From Nocardia cyriacigeorgica GUH-2 (GTDB taxonomy: Bacteria > Actinomycetota > Actinomycetes > Mycobacteriales > Mycobacteriaceae): a stretch of 64,000 nt of DNA. Below, piece after piece: positions 1-7,710 of the stretch. Below the pieces are notes generated by a model. That model ran no database searches. It had not been told where the DNA came from and saw only the letters and a list, made by a program, of their open reading frames with translations. Location: assembly GCF_000284035.1 (NCBI RefSeq), contig NC_016887.1, positions 558,001 to 622,000 on the forward strand. The letters run 5' to 3'. Position numbers and translations under genes: made by a program. The number at the start of each line of letters is the position of its first letter. Position 1 is the first letter of the stretch.

Positions 1-260
1 GCGACCACGTCGAAGACCCGGGAGAACGGAATCCAGCCCTCGATCGGCGCCTTCCCGCCGATCGCCGGGATCTCGGCGAACAGCAGCGCCTCACCGTCGG
101 ACAGCAGCAGATCCGGTTCGAAGGTCAGCCGCGCCAGCCGCGCGCCGATGGTGGTGATGGTGGACATCGGGCTGGCCATGATCTCGCCCGCGCCACGGAA
201 GATCTCGGCCGCGGCGACGACGCAGACCTCGGCCCGCGTGATGGTGCTGGTTTCGGTCAT
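1..260 (-). CDS. ipdB: IpdB, beta subunit of the steroid-ring CoA hydrolase (partial, 3' end outside window)
   Basis: Only the first 86 codons are visible; the C-terminus lies beyond base 1. The reading frame begins MTETSTITRAEVCVV and continues through a GARLARLTFEPDLLLSDGEA stretch typical of the beta subunit of family I CoA-transferase-like proteins. In M. tuberculosis and Rhodococcus, IpdA and IpdB form a heterotetramer that hydrolytically opens the last carbocycle left from steroid rings C and D (COCHEA-CoA). The ATG overlaps the ipdA stop by one base (TAATG), so the subunits are translationally coupled, as expected for an obligate complex. Gene order echA20-ipdA-ipdB matches Rv3550-Rv3552. 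Identity rests on the partial sequence plus this context. Confidence 0.9.
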   Translation of the reverse strand, partial: MTETSTITRAEVCVVAAAEIFRGAGEIMASPMSTITTIGARLARLTFEPDLLLSDGEALLFAEIPAIGGKAPIEGWIPFSRVFDVV

Positions 261-1135
261 TACTTCTGCTCCTCGGCGAAAGCGCGGACAGCGGCCTGGT
301 ATTCGTCCTCGGACACATCCAGGTAGCGCGCCGTGAACTCGGCCCACGATTCGGGCGTCTTGGCGGCCTCCACATAGTGACGCTGGAACTTCTCGTCGCG
401 GCCGTAGCTGCCGGAGAAGGTGAAGTGCGCGCCGCCGGGGGCCTCCACCACGCCGTCGACCATCATCCGGTTGAGGATGATCGACTGCTGCGGAACGGCT
501 TTCACCAGCTCCTCGGTCTCCACCAGCCGGTCCACCGTCAGGTAGCGGCGTTTGGCCGCCAGGCAGTACAGGTCGTCGAAGTAGGGGTCGACGCCGGTGT
601 AGGCGGCATTGCCGTGCTTATCGCCCAGGTCCAGGTGCACGAAGGCGGCATCCAGATTCAGCGCGGGCATGGCGATCAGCGTTTCGGTCTTGCCGTCGGT
701 GGGGTAGGGGGACTGCACCGTCTTCAGCTCGCCCTCCCAGAAATCCACCACGGCCGAACCCAATCCGGCGCGGATCGGCAGGAACGGCAGCCGGGCGGCG
801 GCGGCCTGCAGACCGCACTTGACCATGCCCTCGTCCATCTCCCGCACGGTGATGGCACCCTCAGTGCGCGCCTTGGCGAACCACGGGTCGTAGAACGGCG
901 CCGAATCCAGCGACACGAAACCGTAGTAGGCCTTGCGTACCTTGCCTGCCGAGCACAGCAGACCCAGATCCGGGCCGCCGTAGGCGACCACGGTCAGGTC
1001 GGTGATATCGGACCGCAGCAGGGCCCGGACCAGCGCCATCGGCTTACGCCGGGAACCCCAGCCGCCCAGGCCGATGGTCATTCCGCTGCGCAGTTCGCCG
1101 ACGACCTCGTCGAGCGTCATGGTTTTGTCGCGCAT
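260..1135 (-). CDS. ipdA: IpdA, alpha subunit of the steroid-ring CoA hydrolase
   Basis: A 291-residue protein with a CoA-transferase family I alpha fold: the N-terminal GMTIGLGGWGSRRKPMA segment, AYGGPDLGLLCSAGKV near residues 51-65 and the MDEGM motif around residue 102, where the family's reactive glutamate region lies. It pairs with IpdB to cleave the last ring in steroid catabolism; the complex is a retro-Claisen hydrolase rather than a true CoA transferase. The start ATG directly abuts the echA20 stop codon, and an AAAGGGAAG ribosome site lies in the end of echA20. The stop overlaps the ipdB start. Length and sequence match M. tuberculosis Rv3551 closely. Probably controlled by the KstR2-type operator upstream of echA20. 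Confidence 0.95.
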   Translation of the reverse strand: MRDKTMTLDEVVGELRSGMTIGLGGWGSRRKPMALVRALLRSDITDLTVVAYGGPDLGLLCSAGKVRKAYYGFVSLDSAPFYDPWFAKARTEGAITVREMDEGMVKCGLQAAAARLPFLPIRAGLGSAVVDFWEGELKTVQSPYPTDGKTETLIAMPALNLDAAFVHLDLGDKHGNAAYTGVDPYFDDLYCLAAKRRYLTVDRLVETEELVKAVPQQSIILNRMMVDGVVEAPGGAHFTFSGSYGRDEKFQRHYVEAAKTPESWAEFTARYLDVSEDEYQAAVRAFAEEQK

Positions 1136-1912
1136 CTACTTCCCTTTCTTCTGCGCGGCCAGATCGTCGTCGAAACGCGCGCGGATCTCATCGGCCACGC
1201 CGGCGAGGTTGAGTTCCATGGTGAAGCCCTGCTCATAGCGGTAGGAGCGGTGCACGTCCTGCACATCGATGCCGTTGAGCGCGCGTTTGGCGGCGCGGAT
1301 CACCCGGCCGTCCTTGTTCGCGATGTTCTTGGCGACCTCCATCGCCGCGGCGTCGAGTTCGGCCCGCGGGACGACCTGGAGGACCGAACCGTAGTGGTGC
1401 AGCTGCTGGGCGGTGAGGGTGCCCGCGGTATAGAACATGGCCCGCATCAGGTGCTGGGGGATCAGCCGGGCGAGGTGGGTGGCCGCGCCGAGCGCGCCGC
1501 GGTCGACTTCGGGCAGGCCGAAGGTGGCGTCATCGGAGGCGATGACGATGTCGGAGTTGCCGACCAGGCCGATGCCGCCGCCCAGGCAGAAGCCGTTGAC
1601 CGCGGCGATCACCGGCACCTGGCAGTCGTAGACGGCGGCGAAGGCCTCGAAGCAGCCGTGGTTGGCCCGGATCAGGGCGGTGTGCCCGGTGTCGGCATTC
1701 ATCTCCTTGATGTCCACGCCCGCGTTGAACCCGCGGCCCTCCGCGCGCAGCACCACCACCTTGGTCTCCGGATCGCGGCCTGCCTCGCGCAGTGCGTCGG
1801 CGAGAGCGAACCAGCCGTCCGAGGGTATGGCGTTGACCGGCGGATAGTCGACCGTGATGACGGCGATGCCGGTTGATTCGGTGTGACGGTTGATCCCCAT
1901 CGCAGTTCCCAT
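1136..1912 (-). CDS. echA20: EchA20, crotonase-fold hydrolase of steroid ring C/D degradation
   Basis: About 258 residues with the crotonase fold. Visible motifs are YPPVNAIPSDGW near the N-terminus, AEGRGFNAGVDIKEM (first oxyanion-hole region) and NGFCLGGGIGLVGNSDIVIA (second). In the KstR2 pathway EchA20 hydrolytically opens the indene-carboxyl-CoA intermediate that then passes to IpdAB. Two in-frame ATGs are possible, at 1912 (MGTAMGIN) and 1900 (MGINRHTE). I give the longer form, but a GGGA precedes the shorter one at reasonable spacing. The open frame runs much further upstream, but that part overlaps the divergent dehydrogenase and is not coding. First gene of the echA20-ipdA-ipdB operon, facing a KstR2-like palindrome. 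Confidence 0.93.
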   Translation of the reverse strand: MGTAMGINRHTESTGIAVITVDYPPVNAIPSDGWFALADALREAGRDPETKVVVLRAEGRGFNAGVDIKEMNADTGHTALIRANHGCFEAFAAVYDCQVPVIAAVNGFCLGGGIGLVGNSDIVIASDDATFGLPEVDRGALGAATHLARLIPQHLMRAMFYTAGTLTAQQLHHYGSVLQVVPRAELDAAAMEVAKNIANKDGRVIRAAKRALNGIDVQDVHRSYRYEQGFTMELNLAGVADEIRARFDDDLAAQKKGK

Positions 1913-1933
1913 CGTGAGCGAACCTTGGCTAAG

Positions 1934-1947
1934 CAAGCAATTGCTTG
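1934..1947. promoter_or_regulatory. KstR2-like operator between divergent echA20 and SDR genes
   Basis: CAAGCAATTGCTTG is a perfect 14-bp palindrome in the 48-bp divergent intergenic region. The published KstR2 consensus AnCAAGnnCTTGnT fits it twice, once from each side and shifted by four bases, with a single mismatch each time (AGCAAGCAATTGCT and AGCAATTGCTTGGT). In M. tuberculosis a KstR2 site lies in the equivalent Rv3549c-Rv3550 interval. On the plus strand the right half abuts a TAGGTT -10-like box (1949-1954) six bases before the GTG at 1961. The assignment is by motif and position; no kstR2 gene is in this window. Confidence 0.75.
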
Positions 1948-1960
1948 GTAGGTTAGCACG

Positions 1961-2761
1961 GTGGCACTCGAAATCGATCTGTCCGGACGCGTCGTTCTGG
2001 TAACCGGCGGTGTTCGCGGTGTGGGCGCGGGCGTCAGCCGGGCCCTGCTCGCCGCGGGCGCGACCGTGCTGGCCTGCGCGCGCCGTCCCGGCGACGCCCC
2101 GGTGGAGTACGAGGGACGGCAGGCCGAATTCCTGCCCTGCGATGTGCGCGACGGCGACGCGGTGCGCGAGCTGATCGACACCGTCATCGCCCGGCACGGC
2201 CGCCTCGACCACGTGGTCAACAACGCCGGCGGCGCCCCCTTCGCCCTGGCCGCCGATGCCAGCAAGAACTTCCACGCCAAGATCGTGGAGCTGAATCTGC
2301 TCGCGCCGCTGCTGGTTTCGCAGCTGGCCAACGCGGTGATGCAGGCTCAGCCCGACGGTGGCTCGATCATCAATATCTCCAGCGTCAGCGCGCACCGCCC
2401 GTCGCCGGGCACCGCCGCCTACGGCGCGGCCAAGGCGGGCGTGGACAGCCTCACCGCCTCGCTCGCGGTCGAGTGGGCGCCGAAGGTCCGGGTGAACTCG
2501 GTGGTCGTCGGGCCGGTGGAGACCGAGCTGAGCCTGCTGCATTACGGCGACGCCGACGGGGTCGCCGCGGTGGGTGCGACCATCCCGCTGGGCCGGTTGG
2601 CCCGGCCCGAGGACGTCGGCCGCTGCGTGGCTTTCCTCGCCTCACCGCTGGCCGGATACGTCAGCGGGGCGACGCTCGAGGTGCACGGCGGCGGCGAACG
2701 CCCGGCCTTCCTGGACGCCGCCACTGTCAACGCGACCCCGAACGGCGCCCCCAAGCCCTAG
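1961..2761 (+). CDS. SDR-family oxidoreductase (Rv3549c-like) of the KstR2 regulon
   Basis: A 266-residue classical short-chain dehydrogenase/reductase. It has the nucleotide-binding TGGVRGVG at residues 15-22, NNAG at 87-90, a catalytic serine around 140-141 and YxxxK at 154-158. It starts at GTG 1961, so close to the operator and a TAGGTT -10-like box that the mRNA may be leaderless. It is divergent from echA20 and is followed by a second SDR 73 bases downstream, the Rv3549c-Rv3548c arrangement. The substrate is unassigned; a role in degrading the HIP-derived ring C/D intermediates is inferred from the regulon, not from sequence. Ordinary in composition and length. Confidence 0.85.
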   Translation: MALEIDLSGRVVLVTGGVRGVGAGVSRALLAAGATVLACARRPGDAPVEYEGRQAEFLPCDVRDGDAVRELIDTVIARHGRLDHVVNNAGGAPFALAADASKNFHAKIVELNLLAPLLVSQLANAVMQAQPDGGSIINISSVSAHRPSPGTAAYGAAKAGVDSLTASLAVEWAPKVRVNSVVVGPVETELSLLHYGDADGVAAVGATIPLGRLARPEDVGRCVAFLASPLAGYVSGATLEVHGGGERPAFLDAATVNATPNGAPKP

Positions 2762-2834
2762 CCGACAGACCTGATCAGCGCCTCGACCGGCCTGATCGTC
2801 CACCCCGACCACTGAGCAAGACGATAGGAACACG

Positions 2835-3746
2835 ATGGAAACCGATGGGATCTGTGCCGGACGTACCGTGATCATCACCGGCGCCGGCCGCGGCATCGGC
2901 CGCGCGCACGCCCTGGCCTTCGCCGCCGCCGGTGCGAAGGTGGTCGTCAACGACCTGGGCTCCGCGCTCAACGGCGCCGACACCGGGGAGACTCCGGCCG
3001 AGCAGGTCGTCGCCGAGATCCGGGCGCAGGGCGGCGAGGCCGTGGCCAATGGTGACGACGTCGCCGACTGGGAGGGCGCGCGCCGGCTCATCCGCCAGGC
3101 CATCGACACCTTCGGCGGGCTGGACGTGCTGGTCAACAATGCCGGCTTCGTCCGCGACCGGATGCTGGTCAACCTCTCCGAAGAGGAATGGGACGCCGTG
3201 ATCCGCGTCCACCTCAAGGGCCACTTCGCCACCATGCGCCATGCCATCGAGTACTGGCGCGGCGAGTCGAAGGCCGGACGTCCGGTGGACGCGCGGGTGA
3301 TCAACACCAGCTCCGGCGCCGGCTTGCAGGGCAGCGTCGGCCAGGGCAATTACGGCGCCGCCAAGGCCGGTATCGCGGGTCTGACCCTCACCGCGTCGGC
3401 GGAATTCGGGCGCTACGGCGTCACCGTCAACGCGATCGCCCCCGCCGCCCGCACCCGGATGACCGAGACGGTCTTCGCCGAAGACATGGCCGCCCCCGAG
3501 GAAGGCTTCGACGCGATGGCGCCGGAAAACGTCTCGCCGCTGGTGGTCTGGCTGGGCAGCGCCGAATCGGCGGGCGTGACCGGCCGCATGTTCGAGGTCG
3601 AAGGCGGCAAGATCGCCGTCGCCGAGGGCTGGCGCCACGGCATTCCGGTCGACAAGGGCGCCCGCTGGAACCCGGCCGAACTCGGCCCGGTGGTGGCGGA
3701 CCTGCTCGCCAAGGCGAAGACCCCGGAACCCGTCTACGGGGCGTAA
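2835..3746 (+). CDS. SDR-family oxidoreductase (Rv3548c-like)
   Basis: A 303-residue short-chain dehydrogenase with TGAGRGIG at residues 15-22, NNAG at 101-104, serine 160 and YGAAK (Y173, K177). The AGFVRDRMLVNLSEEEWDAV stretch and a C-terminal extension beyond the usual 250-residue core place it with the fabG-like/multifunctional-enzyme-type dehydrogenases, the same group as Hsd4A elsewhere in this window. The order after the first SDR matches Rv3549c-Rv3548c of the KstR2 regulon. It probably oxidises a hydroxyacyl-CoA intermediate, but the substrate cannot be read from sequence. A strong terminator follows 28 bases after the stop. Confidence 0.85.
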   Translation: METDGICAGRTVIITGAGRGIGRAHALAFAAAGAKVVVNDLGSALNGADTGETPAEQVVAEIRAQGGEAVANGDDVADWEGARRLIRQAIDTFGGLDVLVNNAGFVRDRMLVNLSEEEWDAVIRVHLKGHFATMRHAIEYWRGESKAGRPVDARVINTSSGAGLQGSVGQGNYGAAKAGIAGLTLTASAEFGRYGVTVNAIAPAARTRMTETVFAEDMAAPEEGFDAMAPENVSPLVVWLGSAESAGVTGRMFEVEGGKIAVAEGWRHGIPVDKGARWNPAELGPVVADLLAKAKTPEPVYGA

Positions 3747-3774
3747 AGGTCGAACTGGCCTATCGACAACCAGG

Positions 3775-3813
3775 CGGCGGCGCGAGTCGGATGACTCGCG
3801 CCGCCGTTTTGTT
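3775..3813 (+). terminator. Rho-independent terminator after the SDR pair
   Basis: A 14-bp GC-rich stem (3775-3788 pairing with 3793-3806) with a four-base GGAT loop, followed by TTTTGTT. It ends the 1961-3746 transcript. Confidence 0.85.
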
Positions 3814-4143
3814 CGTCCGAGGGCAGGCCGGGTGCGTGCACTCCTGCCGGTGATGTGTCCGACTTCACTTCACTGCTGGATCGATGGCCGAGTGAGGGTT
3901 TGCCAGCAAACCGACCGCCAGGTCACCCAGGTCCGGCTGTGTGCGGGCAGCGCGCAGACCTCGGCGGACGCGGTTTACGCCGTCCAGGCGAGGGGAATGC
4001 CCGGTCGATCGCCGGTGGTGAGCGGACGGTACGGCTGCGGGGTCGGGAGCCGACGGTTTACTATGGGCAACCGTTGTTGGAGTCCGGGTGTGCGTATGGC
4101 CGGGCGAGGATTTGCGCAGTCTCTATGAGGGGAAGGCCGTCGC
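3814..4143. other. Intergenic region upstream of the repeat protein gene
   Basis: About 330 bases between the SDR terminator and the next start codon. Open frames here lack a ribosome site or recognisable protein features, so I see no gene. A TACTAT hexamer at 4059-4064 could be a -10 box giving a leader of about 70 bases, and GAGGGGAAGG at 4127-4136 is the ribosome binding site for the 4144 start. Confidence 0.5.
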
Positions 4144-5586
4144 ATGGCCAGTGGTCGCTTCACCCGTGTGCTCGCGGTAGCGGGGGCCGTCGGCTGCCTC
4201 GGACTACTCGGGCCGGTAGCGGCCGAAGCCCAGCCGGGCGGTTCCGGCCAGGGCGGCAACAGCGCGCCGAATCCCGGCAACGGCAATCCCCATCCGCCGA
4301 TCATCGGCAACGGTGGCTTGCTGAACACCGGCAGTGGTGGCGGCGCGAATTCCGGTCACGGGCCGGGCGCGAACGCGGGCAACGGGCCGGGCGCGAACGC
4401 AGGCCGCGGCCCTGATGCCAACGCAGGCAACAGCCCGGGCGCCAACGCGGGCAACGGACCCGGCGCGAATGTGGGCAGCGGCCCCGGCGCCAACGCGAGC
4501 AACGGCGTACCCCCGAACCCCGCCAACGGCGCGAACACGAACGCGGGCAACGGCGTTGGAGCGCCCGGCAACAATCCTGGCGCACAAGGCCCCGGCGTCG
4601 TACCCGTCAAGGACGACGCCGACGAATGGCAGCCCCTGACCATCCCCGGCCGCGGGACACAGATCGACGCGGGCATCGAACCGTCGGACGTCGCCGGCCC
4701 GGGCACCGGTTCGGCCGGCGCCGGATCGGCGGCCGCTGGCTCCGCGGCCGCCGGCTCCGCCGGACTCGGCGCCGCTTTGGGTACCGGATCATCCGCTCTC
4801 GGAATCATTCTCGGCACGGGCTCGGCTGGGCTCGGTGCGGCACTCGGCACTGGCTCGGCCGCCGTGGGCTCTGCGGGCGTCGGCGCGCTCGGAACAGGCT
4901 CCGCCGCAGTGGGTTCCGCTGGTGTCGGCGCCCTGGGTACCGGCTCGGCGGCTCTCGGCACGGGTTCGGCCGCGCTCGGCGCCGCCGGCGTGGGCGCCCT
5001 CGCCACGGGCTCGGCTGCGCTGGGCACTGGCTCGGCCGCCGTGGGTTCGGCCGGTGCAGGCGTCCTCGGCACCGGTTCGGCGGCGGTCGGCTCGGCCGCC
5101 CTCGGTTCTGCCGGAATCGGCTCGGCCGCAACGGGTTCGGCAGCGGTCGGTTCCGCCTCGCCGCTGCTGTTACTGCTGCTCCCCATCCCGCCGGTTCCTC
5201 CGGCACCAGCCCTTCCGCCCTTGGCCATCCCGCCGGTTCCCGCTCCGCCGGTGATCGCGCCGGTCGTCCCGGGTGTTCCGGGTGTTCCGGCCCTGCCGGT
5301 GGTCGCCCCACCGGCTCCGGCGGCTGCTCCGGCCGCCCCCGCGCCGGCAGCGCCCGCCCCGGCTCCCTCCGCACCGCCCGCCATGGCCGCGCCGTCGGAT
5401 CCCGACGTGCGCAACACCAGTGCCGAGGACGGGCTGCCCGAGCCGAAGCTGCTGACGGTGATCGGTGGCCTGATCGCGCTCACCCTCGCCGGTGCGGGGT
5501 CGGGTGCGGTGAGCTTCCAGAGTGCCTCGGCGGCGCAGGCGCGCATCGATGCCGCGCGCGCCGAATTCTTCGGAACGGGTCGGTGA
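4144..5586 (+). CDS. Secreted low-complexity repeat protein with C-terminal membrane segment
   Basis: A 480-residue protein of unknown function. It has a signal peptide (about residues 1-30, ending near AAEAQP), then an Asn/Gly/Pro/Ala tract built on an eight-residue GNGPGANA unit (about residues 70-145). A second block of about 155 residues (roughly 185-339) is almost entirely Gly/Ser/Ala/Leu/Thr with units such as GTGSAALG and AVGSAGVG. A Pro/Ala/Val-rich stretch (340-417) and a hydrophobic helix (about 436-459) followed by a short basic tail come next. The layout suggests a wall-spanning or surface-displayed stalk anchored at the C-terminus, similar in style but not in sequence to PE_PGRS proteins. 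The strong GAGGGGAAGG ribosome site fixes the start. A metallopeptidase gene follows after six bases. Confidence 0.75.
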   Translation: MASGRFTRVLAVAGAVGCLGLLGPVAAEAQPGGSGQGGNSAPNPGNGNPHPPIIGNGGLLNTGSGGGANSGHGPGANAGNGPGANAGRGPDANAGNSPGANAGNGPGANVGSGPGANASNGVPPNPANGANTNAGNGVGAPGNNPGAQGPGVVPVKDDADEWQPLTIPGRGTQIDAGIEPSDVAGPGTGSAGAGSAAAGSAAAGSAGLGAALGTGSSALGIILGTGSAGLGAALGTGSAAVGSAGVGALGTGSAAVGSAGVGALGTGSAALGTGSAALGAAGVGALATGSAALGTGSAAVGSAGAGVLGTGSAAVGSAALGSAGIGSAATGSAAVGSASPLLLLLLPIPPVPPAPALPPLAIPPVPAPPVIAPVVPGVPGVPALPVVAPPAPAAAPAAPAPAAPAPAPSAPPAMAAPSDPDVRNTSAEDGLPEPKLLTVIGGLIALTLAGAGSGAVSFQSASAAQARIDAARAEFFGTGR

Positions 5587-5592
5587 TCGGCG

Positions 5593-6108
5593 ATGACACA
5601 GAGTAAGGCGCAGAGCGGTTCGCGGTCCTACCGCCGGGTGGCCGCGGCCGTGGACGCGGTCTGCGCGGTCGCCGCCGATTTCGACGCGACCACCCTCGAC
5701 GAGGTAGTGCTCGCCATCGCCGCCGAGCGCAAACGGATGATCGAGATCGCCGACGCCGACCTCGGCCCCGGCGTCTGCGGTCAGCGCCGCTTCTACCCGG
5801 ACAAAGACGTGATCGTGCTGGCCACCGCGCTGCCCAGCCGCGAGCACACCCTCGCCCACGAACTCGGGCACATCGTGTTCGATCACGAAGGTGCGCCCGC
5901 ACCGGAGGTGACGCTCGAGGCCAGCGACGATCTGATCGCCTACATGCTGAGCCAGCGCGCCCATCAGCAGATCGTCGACGACGGCGCGGACGAGCAGGCC
6001 GAATGGGAGGCCGAGACCTTCGCCGCGATGCTGATGACGCGGCTGCGCGTATTCAACAACCGGGGCGCCGGCGTCTCGGTCCTTCGATTCGATGAGGCTC
6101 TCGGATGA
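5593..6108 (+). CDS. ImmA/IrrE-family zinc metallopeptidase
   Basis: A 171-residue protein with the HELGH zincin motif inside REHTLAHELGHIVFDHE and a downstream EWEAETFAAMLM helix carrying the probable third zinc-ligand glutamate, as in ImmA/IrrE (COG2856) peptidases. Family members commonly cleave XRE-type repressors or act as regulators. It starts six bases after the repeat-protein stop and overlaps the following membrane-protein gene by four bases (ATGA), so the two are translationally coupled. The convergent EspR-like helix-turn-helix gene 1.2 kb away is a possible partner, but this is inference. No signal peptide, so the enzyme should be cytoplasmic. Confidence 0.85.
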   Translation: MTQSKAQSGSRSYRRVAAAVDAVCAVAADFDATTLDEVVLAIAAERKRMIEIADADLGPGVCGQRRFYPDKDVIVLATALPSREHTLAHELGHIVFDHEGAPAPEVTLEASDDLIAYMLSQRAHQQIVDDGADEQAEWEAETFAAMLMTRLRVFNNRGAGVSVLRFDEALG

Positions 6109-7139
6109 CCTTCTGGTTGACGGCCATGCTGGTCTGGGTGGCAGCCGGTGCGCGGGTGGGTCGTGTGCTGGTCAAGCCCGCGACGACCGCCCGGGTCGCG
6201 ATCGTGATCGCGGTCGCCGCCGTCGCGCTCGCGTCCACGGTCGCGATTCCGGACGTGGGGCTCGCGGTCGACAACCTGCTACCGGAGGGCCTGCCCTCGG
6301 GCCTGCTGTCCGACGGCGTCGTGGTCGCGGCCTGGCTGTTGTTCACCACGGCCACGTCGGTGGTGGCGTCGGCCGCGTGGCCCGTGGTCTCGCGGCGCAA
6401 TCTGCGCCAGATCGCCTGGGCGATCTATGCCGTCGGTGCGGCCGCTGCGGCGGCGACGCTGGCCTGGACGCATGTGTTCGGATGGGTGATCGTCGCGCTC
6501 GGTGGGGTTTTCATCGTCGTCACCGGTCTGCGCAATCTGGACTGGACCGCCCTCGGCCGTGGTATCGCGATCTACACCGCGGGCACTGCGCTGGTGGCGG
6601 TCATGGCGGTGCTCGAGATCCGGCGCGCCGCCATCGATGCCCCGCGCGCGGAACCCGGTGCGGCGGATTGGGGTTGGCCGGCCTGGCAGATCGCGAGCCT
6701 GTTGATCGCGTTCGGCGCGGTGTGGATCGTCATCGAACTGTGGGTGCGGGCGCGGCTGCTGTTGCGGCGGATCGAGCTGCTGCATCGGGTGCTGGTGAAA
6801 CGCTTCCCCGAAGTGGTGGCCCATGAGCAGGGCGGAACCTCCACCCAGCTGAAGGCCTCGGATCGGGTCGCGCAGATCATGGATGCGCTCTACCTCCAGT
6901 CCGGCGGCGGCGTGGAGATCGTCTCGGCCGGTGATCCGCCGACCTCGGTGACTCAGCGCGCCGATCGGGTCGCGCGGTGGGCCCGCCATCCGCTCGGCGA
7001 TGTGGTGGTCGACGCCCGCTGGATCGCACCGCCCGAGGGCGTGAGTCCGCGCGGCTGGGTCAGTGCGATCGCGCAGGCCTTCGACACCACCGCACGCGAG
7101 CAGCAGAAGAAGCCGGCCGCCGCCCAGCCGCGGCCCTGA
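6105..7139 (+). CDS. Polytopic membrane protein coupled to the ImmA-type peptidase
   Basis: A 344-residue protein with about seven hydrophobic segments across residues 1-220 and a soluble C-terminal domain (about 225-344) containing RIELLHRVLVKRFPEVV and RVAQIMDALYLQSGG. The layout, a multi-pass membrane part plus cytoplasmic tail directly downstream of an ImmA/IrrE peptidase, recalls the actinobacterial MAB_1171c/DUF6545 putative transporters, but the match is by architecture and a few weakly similar blocks only. The ATGA overlap with the peptidase gene implies stoichiometric translation. Function unknown. The stop is followed by a long hairpin shared with the convergent gene. Confidence 0.7.
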   Translation: MTFWLTAMLVWVAAGARVGRVLVKPATTARVAIVIAVAAVALASTVAIPDVGLAVDNLLPEGLPSGLLSDGVVVAAWLLFTTATSVVASAAWPVVSRRNLRQIAWAIYAVGAAAAAATLAWTHVFGWVIVALGGVFIVVTGLRNLDWTALGRGIAIYTAGTALVAVMAVLEIRRAAIDAPRAEPGAADWGWPAWQIASLLIAFGAVWIVIELWVRARLLLRRIELLHRVLVKRFPEVVAHEQGGTSTQLKASDRVAQIMDALYLQSGGGVEIVSAGDPPTSVTQRADRVARWARHPLGDVVVDARWIAPPEGVSPRGWVSAIAQAFDTTAREQQKKPAAAQPRP

Positions 7140-7242
7140 TTCCGGATCCCACCGCTGTCCCGGCGCGGCTCACGCTCTCGGGCAGCGGTTTTCGGCCATG
7201 CTTGACGACGGAGTTCGCTGCGCAGTGGCGCCGATCACATAA

Positions 7243-7281
7243 CACAACACAGTGCGACCCATCGGGCCGCACTGTGTTGTG
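7243..7281. terminator. Long hairpin between convergent genes
   Basis: Two 18-base arms (7243-7260 and 7264-7281) pair with one mismatch around a three-base ATC loop. It lies between the plus-strand membrane-protein stop and the minus-strand EspR-like stop. Neither side has a T tract, so it is either a U-less bidirectional terminator or another RNA element. Confidence 0.55.
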
Positions 7282-7293
7282 GTGTGCGAGAGT

Positions 7294-7710
7294 CTATTCG
7301 GTCCCGTCCGGAGGAACTTCGGGCAGCCCTTCGCTGGCCCGGAGTTTCTCCGCCATGGACGTGAGTAGATTCTGAGATTCTTCGGACAGGTCGAAAGCCC
7401 GGCTGGACAAGCGGCGCAGCCCGTAACCCTGCAACTGAGACAGCAGTTCCAGATCGTGGTCGATCTTGGCGGCGTAGATGTCGTTGAAGAAGTAGTCGGG
7501 CTTGACCTTGAAGAACTTCGCCAACGCGGCCACCGTCTCGTCCGACGGATTGGTCCGCTGCCCGGACCGCAACTGCGACAGGTACGGTTTCGAGATCGGA
7601 TGTCCTGAAGCCGTCAGCGCGGCTGCGACCTCCGCGTTCGTGTGCGGCTTACGCCCCGGGGGATGCACGGTTTCGAACAGCTTGTTCAGCCGCGCCGCGA
7701 AATCAGCCAT
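7294..7710 (-). CDS. EspR-like nucleoid-associated helix-turn-helix protein
   Basis: A 138-residue protein whose N-terminal 80 residues closely resemble M. tuberculosis EspR (Rv3849). FAARLNKLFETVHPPGR is followed by a helix-turn-helix carrying PYLSQLRSGQRTNPS, then ALAKFFKVKPDYFF. The C-terminal half contains RRLSSRAFDLSEES, matching the EspR dimerisation region. EspR is a dimer that bridges distant DNA sites and regulates ESX-1 and cell-wall genes. No ESX genes are in this window, and this may be one of several EspR paralogues in the genome. It stands alone, convergent with the ImmA/membrane pair. The start ATG at 7710 preserves the family's N-terminal length. Confidence 0.85.
   Translation of the reverse strand: MADFAARLNKLFETVHPPGRKPHTNAEVAAALTASGHPISKPYLSQLRSGQRTNPSDETVAALAKFFKVKPDYFFNDIYAAKIDHDLELLSQLQGYGLRRLSSRAFDLSEESQNLLTSMAEKLRASEGLPEVPPDGTE

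Noticed and set aside
377..1876. Long open frame on the plus strand opposite ipdA and echA20
   Set aside because: Composition is His/Gly/Val/Arg-rich without family motifs; it mirrors the codon structure of the two well-supported minus-strand genes.
4324..5160. CRISPR-like or minisatellite array inside the repeat protein gene
   Set aside because: The periodicity is at the codon level (GNGPGANA and GTGSAALG units) with synonymous variation and an open frame, so it is protein repeat, not CRISPR.
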